A stretch of 64,000 nucleotides of DNA from Clostridium sp. D43t1_170807_H7 (GTDB lineage: Bacteria > Bacillota > Clostridia > Clostridiales > Clostridiaceae). Positions 53,939-62,749 of the stretch are shown one piece after another (the first letter of the stretch is position 1; every line of letters starts with the position of its first letter). Position numbers and translations under genes: made by a program. The stretch is from positions 64,302-128,301 of the forward strand of contig NZ_JADNLK010000001.1 in NCBI RefSeq assembly GCF_015555905.1. The letters are read 5' to 3'. The notes beneath the pieces were generated by a model. The model was not told the origin of the DNA. It ran no database searches and saw nothing but the letters and a program-made list of their open reading frames with translations.

Positions 53939-55843
53939 ATGGACTTTATTAAAGTAGGTGCTGCTTGTCCCAAGACAAAGGTATCTGATATTAAATATAA
54001 TGTTGAAAATATATGTTTTTGTATAGATGATGCATATGCTAAAGGTGTAAAATTTCTTGTTTTTCCTGAACTTTGTATTACATCTTATACATGTGGAGAC
54101 TTATTTTTAACTTCTGCACTTTTAAATAAAACTTTAGATGGATTAAAAGAAATTTGTGAATACACAATTGCTAAGGACATACTTATTACTGTTGGTGCTC
54201 CATTAATCCATAATAATGTTTTATATAACTGTGGATTTATGATTTTTAATGGTAAAATTCTTGGAATTGTACCAAAATCATATATTCCTAATTATAGTGA
54301 ATTCTATGAAAAAAGATGGTTTACTGAAGGTATTAATTTAATTGATGAAATTGTAACATTACCATTCCAAGAAAATATACCTTTTGGTACTAATTTAATT
54401 TTTACAAGTGGCGATTATAAATTTGCATTAGAAATTTGTGAAGATTTATGGGTTACTATACCACCTAGCTCTTATCTCTCTCTTTTAGGCGCTAATATTA
54501 TTGCAAATCTATCTGCTTCTAATGAACTTGTAAGCAAAAAAGATTATAGAGTATCTTTAATTTCTAATCAAAGTGCTAGATGTATGACTTCTTATATTTA
54601 TTCATCTGCTGGAGTTCATGAATCTACAACTGATCTTTTATTTAGTGGTCATTTAGTAATAAGTGAAAATGGATCTATATTAAAAGAAAATCAAAGATTC
54701 CAAAGAGAAAATGAAATAATTACCTCTTGTATAGACGTATTTAAGCTTAATTCCGAAAGACTTAAAAACTTAAGTTATAGAGATGCATCGAATATAGTAC
54801 CTTTTAAAGCTAAAAATATATCATTTAAGTTTAATAATACTGAAATTAAAGATTTTGATAGATATGTTGATAAACATCCTTTTGTTCCTTCAAATGAACA
54901 TGAAAGAGAAGAAAGATGTAAAGAAATATTTAATATTCAAGCTGCCGCTTTAGCTAAGCGTTTAGAACATACAGGGCTTAAAAAAGCTGTTATAGGTATT
55001 TCTGGTGGACTTGATTCAACATTAGCGCTTTTAGTTGTAGTTAAAACCTTTAAGCTTTTAGGAATTGATAATAAAAACATTATAGCAATTACTATGCCTG
55101 GCTTTGGTACAACTGATAGAACTTATAATAATGCCTTAACTTTATGTAATGAGTTAGGAACAGATTTAAGAGAAATAAATATAGTTGATGCTGCCCTTCA
55201 ACACTTTAAAGATATTGGGCATGATAAAGATATACATGATGTAACTTATGAAAATGTTCAGGCTAGAGAAAGAACTCAAATTCTTATGGATTTAGCAAAT
55301 AAAGAAGGAGGTCTATTAATAGGTACAGGAGATCTATCTGAATTAGCTCTTGGATGGTGTACTTATAATGGAGATCATATGAGTATGTACTCTGTAAATC
55401 CTTCAATTCCAAAAACGCTTGTTAGATATTTAGTTAGATATGTTGCTGAAAAAGAATCTAATAAAGAAGTATCTCATACACTATTAGATATATTAGATAC
55501 TCCTGTTAGCCCTGAACTTCTTCCAAAGAGTGATAATGGTGATATAGTTCAAAAAACAGAAGATATTGTAGGACCTTACGAGCTTCATGATTTCTTCCTT
55601 TATCACTTTATAAAGCATGGTTCATCTAAAGAAAGAATATTACTTTTAGCTCAAGCAGCATTTAAAGATGATTATTCTAAAGAAGAAATTGAAAAATGGC
55701 TTGATAAGTTTATTTATAGATTCTTTACTCAACAATTTAAAAGAAGTGCTTTACCTGATGGACCTAAAGTTGGTTCAATCTCTCTTAGTCCACGCGGAGA
55801 TTGGAGAATGCCTTCTGATGCATCATTTAATTCCTTTAAATAA
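53939..55843 (+). CDS. nadE: Glutamine-dependent NAD+ synthetase
   Basis: Last step of NAD synthesis: amidates deamido-NAD using glutamine and ATP. The 634-aa protein fuses an N-terminal nitrilase-type glutaminase (Glu in VFPELCITSYTCGD, Lys in VPKSYIPNY, Cys in ALEICEDLWVTIPP) to a C-terminal ATP pyrophosphatase (ISGGLDSTLALLVVV, GTGDLSELALGWCTYNGDHM). Length and order are as expected for the glutamine type. ATG with GGAGATG upstream. Monocistronic. Confidence 0.96.
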   Translation: MDFIKVGAACPKTKVSDIKYNVENICFCIDDAYAKGVKFLVFPELCITSYTCGDLFLTSALLNKTLDGLKEICEYTIAKDILITVGAPLIHNNVLYNCGFMIFNGKILGIVPKSYIPNYSEFYEKRWFTEGINLIDEIVTLPFQENIPFGTNLIFTSGDYKFALEICEDLWVTIPPSSYLSLLGANIIANLSASNELVSKKDYRVSLISNQSARCMTSYIYSSAGVHESTTDLLFSGHLVISENGSILKENQRFQRENEIITSCIDVFKLNSERLKNLSYRDASNIVPFKAKNISFKFNNTEIKDFDRYVDKHPFVPSNEHEREERCKEIFNIQAAALAKRLEHTGLKKAVIGISGGLDSTLALLVVVKTFKLLGIDNKNIIAITMPGFGTTDRTYNNALTLCNELGTDLREINIVDAALQHFKDIGHDKDIHDVTYENVQARERTQILMDLANKEGGLLIGTGDLSELALGWCTYNGDHMSMYSVNPSIPKTLVRYLVRYVAEKESNKEVSHTLLDILDTPVSPELLPKSDNGDIVQKTEDIVGPYELHDFFLYHFIKHGSSKERILLLAQAAFKDDYSKEEIEKWLDKFIYRFFTQQFKRSALPDGPKVGSISLSPRGDWRMPSDASFNSFK

Positions 55844-55913
55844 ACTTCTGAAATTTAAATTATTTAATTTAAGTTACTTGTTTAATAACTAGGATAATTA
55901 ATTTCTTTTAAAA

Positions 55914-55950
55914 TAAGAAGAGTGAATTTTATTATTCACTCTTCTTTACT
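55914..55950. terminator. Bidirectional terminator, nadE / hypothetical
   Basis: A 12-bp stem AGAAGAGTGAAT/ATTCACTCTTCT between convergent genes; it overlaps the stop codon of the minus-strand gene. Confidence 0.82.
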
Positions 55951-56537
55951 AATTCAATTCCAATTTCCTTATATTCATCCACCTTATATGTTAATAAATA
56001 CACATTATCTTTTAAAAGTTCTCCTCCAAAGGATTCCATCCCTTCAGTTGTTAACTCAATATTTTCTAAAACCTCTTCATTATTATTTAAAGAAACTATA
56101 TTTAATCCCTCATATTTGTCTGCATCTGACGAAATTAATATAACAAATTCATTATTATTTTCTTCAGATAACTCTAACATAGCTACAGAGTTATTTCCTT
56201 TTATTATCTTATCTAAATTTAATACTTTATGACTTCCTAAATTAAAACACTCTTTATATTTTGCAATTGCATATTGATTTTCTCCACTATCTTTGATGCA
56301 GAAAAATCCTAAATATGACCCATTAATTTCTTTTATTGATAATTCTTCAACTTTTCCCTTATAATTTTTCCCATCATCAATTCCTATTATTCCTTCAATT
56401 TGTTCTACTATATAATTTTCTGTAGTATATGTATAAAATTTAAATCCCTTATTATATAAATTTAACACTATAGCTCCTATTATCAGTATTAAAATAATTA
56501 TAATTACAAGTAATATTGATTTTGTCTTTTTTCTCAT
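55932..56537 (-). CDS. Single-pass membrane protein, unknown function
   Basis: A 201-aa protein with one N-terminal transmembrane helix made mostly of Ile/Leu (LVIIIILILIIGAIVL), then a mainly beta extracellular domain without motifs I recognise (YTYTTENYIVEQIEGIIGID; LSEENNNEFVILISSDADKY). ATG behind GGAGG. Monocistronic. Confidence 0.65.
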   Translation of the reverse strand: MRKKTKSILLVIIIILILIIGAIVLNLYNKGFKFYTYTTENYIVEQIEGIIGIDDGKNYKGKVEELSIKEINGSYLGFFCIKDSGENQYAIAKYKECFNLGSHKVLNLDKIIKGNNSVAMLELSEENNNEFVILISSDADKYEGLNIVSLNNNEEVLENIELTTEGMESFGGELLKDNVYLLTYKVDEYKEIGIELVKKSE

Positions 56538-56622
56538 CTTATCCCCTCCATACCTTCTCTTTATTTTTACTCATTCTACATTTTTCTTAAAATCCCTTTA
56601 AATACCTATAAATAAAATTTTA

Positions 56623-56668
56623 AAAAATAGAGAAGTCAATATATAAATATTAACTTCTCTATTTTTAT
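56623..56668 (-). terminator. Terminator of deoxynucleoside kinase gene
   Basis: Stem AAAATAGAGAAGT/ACTTCTCTATTTT with a 14-base loop; T-rich on the minus strand. Confidence 0.82.
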
Positions 56669-57318
56669 TACTTTCTAACTTCTTTTAATTTATTTTCTAC
56701 CATTTCAATTAATTTCTTTTTATCTTCTTCATTATTAACTACATCCATAACATTCATATCTATAACTAAAACTTCAGATGCATTATAATGATTATTAACC
56801 CAATTATCATATCCTTCCCATAAGAAATGATAATACTCTCTTAAACTATCATCAATTTCAAACTCTCTTCCTCTAAGATTGATTCTATTAATTACAGTTT
56901 CAAAAGAGCCCTTAAGATATATCATAATATCTGGCGCCTTTTTAGGAAGTGATTCTAGCTCTTCCATCATATTGCTTAATAAATTTTCATATATATTCAT
57001 TTCTAACTCAGATATTCTACCAAGCTCCATATTCTTCTTAGCAAAATACCAATCTTCATATATTGATCTATCTAAAACATTATTATCATTAACTAATGCT
57101 TCCTTAATACTTTTAAATCTCGTATTTAAGAAATATAATTGTAATAAGAATGGATATCTCTTTCTTTGTATCTCTTCTTCAGACTCACTGTAAAATAAGG
57201 GTAAAAGTGGATTATCATCAACTGATTCATAAAAGACCTCTGAATTAAAGTGCTCTCCTAAAATTTTTGCTACTGAACTTTTACCTAAACCTATCATTCC
57301 ACCAACAACTAACAACAT
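56668..57318 (-). CDS. Deoxynucleoside kinase (dGK/dCK type)
   Basis: Phosphorylates deoxynucleosides for salvage. The 216-aa enzyme has P-loop VGGMIGLGKSSVAKIL, substrate-binding ESVDDNPLL, the DRS motif in VLDRSIYEDWYFAK, and the lid NLRGREFEID. It resembles Bacillus Dgk/Dck and Lactobacillus pairs; specificity cannot be read. ATG with AGGTGA upstream. Monocistronic, so the usual second kinase is not adjacent. Confidence 0.88.
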   Translation of the reverse strand: MLLVVGGMIGLGKSSVAKILGEHFNSEVFYESVDDNPLLPLFYSESEEEIQRKRYPFLLQLYFLNTRFKSIKEALVNDNNVLDRSIYEDWYFAKKNMELGRISELEMNIYENLLSNMMEELESLPKKAPDIMIYLKGSFETVINRINLRGREFEIDDSLREYYHFLWEGYDNWVNNHYNASEVLVIDMNVMDVVNNEEDKKKLIEMVENKLKEVRK

Positions 57319-57408
57319 ACTTCACCTATCCTTTATTATTCATCCTTAGTGCTAATTTATGATACATTGTATTTATATTTAAATCAAGTCTTGACAATAT
57401 TTAAAGAA

Positions 57409-57450
57409 AAAAATAAGATATGCTATTTATAACAACATATCTTATTTTAT
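57409..57450 (-). terminator. Terminator of trx operon
   Basis: A 13-bp stem AAAATAAGATATG/CATATCTTATTTT with a 13-base loop, just after the reductase-like gene. Confidence 0.83.
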
Positions 57451-57455
57451 ATAAT

Positions 57456-58319
57456 CTATTTATTTTTCAGGATATCTATATACCTTACAGCACTTAATGC
57501 TGCTATATTTCCTTCTCCTGCTGATTTTATATATTGATATGGCTTACCTACACAATCTCCAGCTGCAAAGCATCCAGGAATATTGCATTTCATTTCTCTA
57601 TCCACATTAATATGCCCATCAACAATTTCAAGCCCCGGAACTAATTGTCCTGGTGAAATACTATCCTTAAGAACAAATACTCCATCTGTTTCTAATTCTA
57701 AGCCTTCAAGTTTTAATGAAGAAACTTTAGTATCCCCAACTATTTCTAATGGCTTCTTATCAACAACTTCTATATTATCTCTAACTTCATATTCACCTTT
57801 GTACATAGGTATATAGTAAACTTTTCCTGCAAGTTCACTTACATAATTTGCTTCCTCTTCAGCTTCTTTGTTATATCCTACTATTGAAACTGTTTTTCCT
57901 TTATAAAGAGGAGCATCGCAAGTCGCACAATATCCTACACCTTTACCTAGTAATTCTAGTTCACCTTTAATAGGTTTAGTATATTCCATCCCAGTAGCTA
58001 AAATTACAGCTGTAGCCTCATACATTTTATCATTTACCATCAAAGTGAAATAATCACCCATAGCATAGATATTATTTACTCTTTCCTCTGTAATTTGTAT
58101 TCCCATCTTATCTATATGCTCTGCAAACTTTTCTTTTACTTGTGCTCCATTCATTCCATAAAACCCTAAATAGTTGTTTATTTTAGGAGCCTTAACTATC
58201 TTATTACTTAAATCCTTATTTCCAAAGATAATGAACTTTTTATTTCTTATTTTTGCATTTAGAGCAGCCGATAAACCTGCTGGACCGCTACCTACTATGG
58301 CTAAATCATATCTTTCCAT
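57456..58319 (-). CDS. Thioredoxin reductase-like flavoenzyme without NADPH site
   Basis: A 287-aa FAD protein of the thioredoxin reductase fold. FAD motif DLAIVGSGPAGLSAALNA, active disulfide GYCATCDAPLYKG near residue 132, and second FAD motif CFAAGDCVGKPYQYIKSAGE are present. The NADPH-binding part is abnormal: where TrxB has GGGDSAVEEA and HRRxxxRA, this has VGYNKEAEEEANYV and YYIPMYKGEYEV. It is also about 25 residues short. Pyridine-nucleotide-independent, ferredoxin-linked thioredoxin reductases (FFTR) described from Clostridium have this architecture, so that is the likely function. It lies 12 bases after trxA. Confidence 0.8.
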   Translation of the reverse strand: MERYDLAIVGSGPAGLSAALNAKIRNKKFIIFGNKDLSNKIVKAPKINNYLGFYGMNGAQVKEKFAEHIDKMGIQITEERVNNIYAMGDYFTLMVNDKMYEATAVILATGMEYTKPIKGELELLGKGVGYCATCDAPLYKGKTVSIVGYNKEAEEEANYVSELAGKVYYIPMYKGEYEVRDNIEVVDKKPLEIVGDTKVSSLKLEGLELETDGVFVLKDSISPGQLVPGLEIVDGHINVDREMKCNIPGCFAAGDCVGKPYQYIKSAGEGNIAALSAVRYIDILKNK

Positions 58320-58331
58320 AGTATTCCTCTC

Positions 58332-58646
58332 TTATAAGTGCTTTTCAACTGCAGCTTTTAATTGAGGCTTTGGCATAAATCCAACTAATGTATCGATAGG
58401 TTCTCCATTTCTAAATACCATTATTGTTGGAATACTTGCAACTCTATATTTTCCTGCTAAATTAGGACATTCATCTACATTAACTTTTGTAAATTTAGCA
58501 TTTGTTAACTCTCCTGCAACTTCTTCATAGATAGGACCTATCATCTTACAAGGACCACACCATTCTGCCCAGAAATCTACTATACTAATACCATCAAAAT
58601 TAATAACTTCTGAATTAAATTCATTTTCTTTTAAATGTTGAACCAT
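58332..58646 (-). CDS. trxA: Thioredoxin
   Basis: A 104-aa cytoplasmic thiol-disulfide carrier. The canonical active site WAEWCGPCKMIGP lies near residue 30, with the cis-Pro in VASIPTIMVFRNG. The ATG follows AGGAGG. First gene of a two-gene operon with the reductase-like flavoenzyme, from the promoter at 58696-58724. Confidence 0.96.
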   Translation of the reverse strand: MVQHLKENEFNSEVINFDGISIVDFWAEWCGPCKMIGPIYEEVAGELTNAKFTKVNVDECPNLAGKYRVASIPTIMVFRNGEPIDTLVGFMPKPQLKAAVEKHL

Positions 58647-58695
58647 TATAATTCCTCCTACTCCCTCTTAGGGGGCTATTAATATTATTTGTTTT

Positions 58696-58724
58696 ATTGT
58701 ACAGCGATAATTATTATTAGTCAA
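58696..58724 (-). promoter_or_regulatory. Promoter of trxA operon
   Basis: Minus strand: TTGACT (58719-58724) and TACAAT (58696-58701) separated by exactly 17 bases, about 50 bases before the start codon. Confidence 0.78.
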
Positions 58725-58784
58725 TAATTTTATGCTTATATTTAGTTTACCCTTTTTTTCTGTAAAAATTCTGTGATAAATTAC

Positions 58785-60494
58785 TTAATTAACTTTTGCA
58801 TATCTATTTAATTCATCATAAATTCCACCTTTTTTAATAAGCTCTTTATGACTTCCTCTTTCTTCTATCCCTTTATCAGTTAATACTATTATTTCATCTG
58901 CATTCTTTATTGTAGATAATCTATGTGCAACAACTATTGTTGTTCTATCCTTGCAAAGTTCTTCTAGTGATTGTTGAATTAAATATTCAGTTACATTATC
59001 TAAAGCTGATGTAGCTTCATCTAGAATTAGAATTGGTGGATTCTTTAAAAAGACTCTAGCAATTGATATTCTTTGTTTTTGACCGCCTGATAATTTTATT
59101 CCTCTCTCCCCAATATATGTATCATAACCATCTTTTAATCCCATTATAAATTCATGAATATTAGCCTTTTTCGCCGCCTCAATAACCTCTTTATCACTTG
59201 CATCTTGCTTTCCGTATTTAATATTTTCTTTTATTGTTCCTGTATATAAAAATACTTCTTGTTGAACTATTCCAATATTTTTTCTTAAAGAATCTAATTT
59301 AATATCATATACGCTTTTTCCATCTATTTTTATATCACCTTTGTCCACATCATAAAATCTAGGTATTAAATTACAAAATGTAGTTTTTCCACCTCCTGAT
59401 GGTCCTACTAATGCTAACATTTTTCCTTTTTCTATAGATAATGTAATGTTATCTAATACTTTTTCATTTTCATAACTAAAACATACATTTTCAAAGTTTA
59501 TATGCCCTTCTACTTTTTCTAATTCTATGGCATCATTTTTTTCTTTTTCTTCTTCAACATTCATAATCTCTATAAATCTTTTAAATCCAGTCATTCCATT
59601 TTGGTATTGCTCTACAAAATTAATAAGCTTTTTAATTGGATCTGTAAATAATTTTACATATAGCATATAAGCTAAAAAATCACCTAAGTTAATAGTATTA
59701 TAATAAGTAAATATTCCTCCTGCTATTAAAACAACATAATCTAATATATCTACTCCAAAGTTAACCCCTGCAAAATATTCTGCCATAACTTTATATGAAT
59801 GTTTTCTTACTTCTTTAAACTTATTATTTCCTTTATTAAATTTTTCATTTTCATACTCTTCTGCAACAAATGCCTTTGAGATTCTTATTCCTGAAATTGA
59901 GTTTTCTAGTGTTGAATTTATTGCAGATGTATGTACTCTAGTTTCCATAAAACATTTATTCATCTTTTTTCTTTTCTTAAGAGTAAATATTACTATGAAA
60001 GGAACAAATGCAAATATTAAAATTGTAAGGGGTAAATTTATAGTAGATAATATTATAAATGATCCTAAAAACATTATTATTGAAATAAATAAATCCTCTG
60101 GTCCATGGTGAGCAAGCTCAGATATATCCATTAAATCATTTATCATTCTGCTCATTAAATCTCCAGTTTTTGTATTATCAAAATATGAATTTGGTAATTT
60201 TTCAAGATGCTTAAACATATCTCTTCTCATATCACCCTGCATTCCAACTCCAACAAGATGTCCAAAATATTGCATAAAATAGCAACATCCAGCTTTAACT
60301 AAATATAAAACCATTAGAATAACTGCAAATATTCCTATAACCTTTATTTCTTTATTAGGTATAGCATCATTAACTAAAGCCCTTGTCATCATTGGATATA
60401 TTAAATTACATAAAGTTGCTATAGTAGCAACTATTAAATCTGTAAAAAATAATCCTCTATAAGGCTTATAATATGAAATAAATTTCTTAATCAT
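58785..60494 (-). CDS. ABC exporter (multidrug/lipid type), half-transporter
   Basis: A 569-aa fused permease-ATPase that forms homo- or heterodimers. The N-terminal 310 residues contain six hydrophobic helices. Then comes an ATPase with Walker A GPSGGGKTTFCNLI, Q-loop GIVQQEVFLYTGTI, signature LSGGQKQRISIARVF, Walker B PILILDEATSALD and H-loop VVAHRLSTI. This is the MsbA/BmrA-like design. No binding protein or partner half-transporter is adjacent. Substrate unknown. ATG behind AAGGAGAG. Confidence 0.92.
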   Translation of the reverse strand: MIKKFISYYKPYRGLFFTDLIVATIATLCNLIYPMMTRALVNDAIPNKEIKVIGIFAVILMVLYLVKAGCCYFMQYFGHLVGVGMQGDMRRDMFKHLEKLPNSYFDNTKTGDLMSRMINDLMDISELAHHGPEDLFISIIMFLGSFIILSTINLPLTILIFAFVPFIVIFTLKKRKKMNKCFMETRVHTSAINSTLENSISGIRISKAFVAEEYENEKFNKGNNKFKEVRKHSYKVMAEYFAGVNFGVDILDYVVLIAGGIFTYYNTINLGDFLAYMLYVKLFTDPIKKLINFVEQYQNGMTGFKRFIEIMNVEEEKEKNDAIELEKVEGHINFENVCFSYENEKVLDNITLSIEKGKMLALVGPSGGGKTTFCNLIPRFYDVDKGDIKIDGKSVYDIKLDSLRKNIGIVQQEVFLYTGTIKENIKYGKQDASDKEVIEAAKKANIHEFIMGLKDGYDTYIGERGIKLSGGQKQRISIARVFLKNPPILILDEATSALDNVTEYLIQQSLEELCKDRTTIVVAHRLSTIKNADEIIVLTDKGIEERGSHKELIKKGGIYDELNRYAKVN

Positions 60495-60521
60495 ATAATC
60501 TCTCCTTTTTATTTAACACAT

Positions 60522-60566
60522 AAAAGAAGAACAAGGTTTTATTTATTCCTTGTTCTTCTTTTGCTT
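60522..60566 (-). terminator. Terminator of small gene 60573-60809
   Basis: A 15-bp perfect stem AAAAGAAGAACAAGG/CCTTGTTCTTCTTTT with an 11-base loop between the small gene and the ABC exporter. Confidence 0.85.
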
Positions 60567-60572
60567 TATTTA

Positions 60573-60809
60573 TTAATAAGTATCTCTATCAGAATTATGA
60601 ATATCTAATACTCCAGCTTCTTCATCAGAAATTGGAACTAAAATAGTACTTAGTAATTTTTCTTCTTTTCTAGCATAAAAATATGAGTCACTACCTACTC
60701 TAAGCTTTTTAGTATATTGATTCTTTTCAATTTTATACCTCTTATTATCATAAGATTTACCTATAAAGTACTTTGCCGTTTCCCTTTTAATAATTACTCT
60801 ATAAAGCAT
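60573..60809 (-). CDS. Small hypothetical protein
   Basis: A 78-aa soluble protein, basic in the middle (KSYDNKRYKIEKNQYTKKLR) with a short acidic tail. No family recognised. ATG with a GGGGA site; 47 bases after the Nudix-like gene in the same direction, so possibly cotranscribed. Its own terminator follows. Confidence 0.6.
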   Translation of the reverse strand: MLYRVIIKRETAKYFIGKSYDNKRYKIEKNQYTKKLRVGSDSYFYARKEEKLLSTILVPISDEEAGVLDIHNSDRDTY

Positions 60810-60856
60810 TAAATATCCCCTTTAATTTTATCATTAGTTTTACAATGATTATTCAT

Positions 60857-61231
60857 TTAAGCTTCAAAATAATCATTTAATATCATTTTATCTTCATCAT
60901 TAAAAATATAATCTTCAAGATTTCTTTGTCCAATCCATTTTATACTATTTATACTTTTATGACAAGTAATATATTCTTTTATGCACCCTGTAAAAACTTT
61001 CAATTTTTCTTCACCTTCTAAATTATATTCTTTAAAAGGTTTTAAATCAAATATTGTGCATTTTATATCTTTATCAACTGCCTTAGAAATGCATTTTTCT
61101 TCTGTTTCTTTTCCCTTTATCTCTTTTCCAAATGTTCCCCATTTTCTTTCATTTCTTTTTCCTCTTTCTGCAATTAATACATTTCCAAAATCATCATAAA
61201 TAATAATTGAACATCTTGTAATCATCCCCAT
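60857..61231 (-). CDS. Nudix-fold protein with degenerate catalytic box
   Basis: A 124-aa protein whose start ITRCSIIIYDDFGNVLIAER, then KWGTFGKEIKGKE, follows the Nudix fold. In the Nudix box GX5EX7REUXEEXGU the segment reads KAVDKDIKC where REUxEExGU is expected, so the metal-binding glutamates and the glycine are missing. It is probably not a hydrolase and may bind nucleotides. The start is the ATG at 61231 with GGAGG 5 bases upstream; a second ATG follows 6 bases later. Confidence 0.7.
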   Translation of the reverse strand: MGMITRCSIIIYDDFGNVLIAERGKRNERKWGTFGKEIKGKETEEKCISKAVDKDIKCTIFDLKPFKEYNLEGEEKLKVFTGCIKEYITCHKSINSIKWIGQRNLEDYIFNDEDKMILNDYFEA

Positions 61232-61421
61232 ATTTACCTCCAATTAGCACTTAATTCTTAATGAATTTATCTATTATTATAATTATAATCCCTTTTTGTT
61301 GAATTTAAAACATTATTTTCTCTTTTATTACAAATTTATTTATATTTTTCAGTAAAATTTATCTATTTAGCAATGTATATACCATACAAAATTTGTTAAT
61401 AATTAAGACGAGGTGATTTTT

Positions 61422-62021
61422 ATGAATTTTATCAAATATTTACCACTTATTATATTATTATTTTTCACATTAAAATTTTTAATTTCATATATAGAAAAAT
61501 CTACTATTTCCCTAGATCAAAAAATAATGGAAAAACAAATTGAACTTGGAATATTATCTATAAAAGATATTCAAAAAAATAATTACAATACATTTATTAA
61601 AGTTATCAATCTATATTTTGATATATTAGGATTTAAAGACAAAGTAACACTACCTAACGAATATAGTAATCTAACTAATTTTAAAGCATCATTAAATAAT
61701 GAAGATATATTTATTAGTTGCATTCAAAATGATCTACTAGGAAATACACCTGCAGATGAAGATAAGTGGGAATTAACTGGCCGACCTGATGTTCAAAGCT
61801 TTTTAGCTAGAATGTTCATTAATGATTGTAAAAAAGGAATTATAATAACTAATAGTAGTTTTTCTACTCAAGCTATAGAATTCATTAATGATTTTAATAA
61901 TAAAAATCAAGAAAAAGAAATTAAGCTTATAGATGGTTATGAGCTTACAAAAACAATAAGAAATCATAAATGCTATATTATGAAAGAAGGTCTAATGAAT
62001 GAAGTTAAATACAATATATAG
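61422..62021 (+). CDS. Membrane-anchored degenerate Mrr-like protein
   Basis: A 199-aa protein with an N-terminal transmembrane helix (YLPLIILLFFTLKFLISYI). Its cytosolic domain has the Mrr restriction-endonuclease layout: INLYFDILGFKDKVTLP (strand-helix), then the core, then VQSFLARMFINDCKKGIIIT followed by NSSFSTQAIEFIND, the usual end of Mrr_cat. The catalytic PD...(D/E)xK residues are lost: the DGGxD turn is replaced by YSNLTNF and ExK by SCIQ. It overlaps the next gene by 23 bases, which encodes a catalytic Mrr protein with the same anchor. The start is the ATG at 61422 with GAGG upstream. Confidence 0.68.
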   Translation: MNFIKYLPLIILLFFTLKFLISYIEKSTISLDQKIMEKQIELGILSIKDIQKNNYNTFIKVINLYFDILGFKDKVTLPNEYSNLTNFKASLNNEDIFISCIQNDLLGNTPADEDKWELTGRPDVQSFLARMFINDCKKGIIITNSSFSTQAIEFINDFNNKNQEKEIKLIDGYELTKTIRNHKCYIMKEGLMNEVKYNI

Positions 62022-62514
62022 CTACTTTATAATAATACTATTTGCTCCTTTAATAGGTAAATTAATTAATAAAATTATTATATACTATAAATCATATAAA
62101 GGTTTTGAAAAAGATACTCATCTTTATAATATAGTTCACAAATTAACTCCTCATGAATTTGAAATTTGGTGTAGCGAATATTTATCCAAATTGGGATTTA
62201 CTAATATACTTCTTCTTCCTATTGGTCCTGATGGTGGAAAAGATATTATTTGTGAAAAGGATTCAGAAAAATATTATGTAGAATGCAAAAGATTTTCTAG
62301 TGATAACCCTATATCACCATTTCATATTGAAAAATTGTTAGGATCTATGATTGCAGATAACATAAATAACGGAATAATTATAACCACAGGTACTATATCT
62401 GATGATTCACAATCTATTTTAAATAAAATAAATAAATCCTATAATATTCAAGTAATAAGTTCTAAGGAATTAGATATTCCATACAACGAATATATACTTA
62501 AAAGCAATATTTAA
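61999..62514 (+). CDS. Membrane-anchored Mrr-type restriction endonuclease
   Basis: A 171-aa protein. One N-terminal transmembrane helix (TIYSYFIIILFAPLIGKLI) and a Mrr/REase-like domain: LTPHEFEIWCSEYLSKLGF, then GPDGGKDIICEKDSEKYYVE with the catalytic Asp and ExK (VECKRF). The end block IEKLLGSMIADNINNGIIIT is also typical. All catalytic residues of PD-(D/E)xK nucleases are present. Mrr proteins cut methylated or foreign DNA; membrane-tethered forms are poorly understood. It overlaps the degenerate paralog by 23 bases in another frame. ATG with GAAGGT upstream. Confidence 0.8.
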   Translation: MKLNTIYSYFIIILFAPLIGKLINKIIIYYKSYKGFEKDTHLYNIVHKLTPHEFEIWCSEYLSKLGFTNILLLPIGPDGGKDIICEKDSEKYYVECKRFSSDNPISPFHIEKLLGSMIADNINNGIIITTGTISDDSQSILNKINKSYNIQVISSKELDIPYNEYILKSNI

Positions 62515-62545
62515 TTAGCTATCTCATTTTCCTCTCAATATATTA

Positions 62546-62580
62546 GGGATGTGTCATTCTTAATGCACATCCCCATAAAT
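62546..62580 (+). terminator. Terminator of the Mrr pair
   Basis: An 8-bp stem GGGATGTG/CACATCCC with a 12-base loop, 32 bases after the second Mrr gene. The T-run after it is weak. Confidence 0.55.
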
Positions 62581-62749
62581 TTATCTTAAATTAACATTAT
62601 CTAATAATTACTACTACTTTCAAAATTCCAACAATTATTTATACTAACAAATAAGTAAATTAGTCATTTTTTGTAATAAAATACAATTCCATTCTATCTA
62701 CTATAATGATATAATAGAAAAAAATTTTATAAATGACTACGGAGAATTT

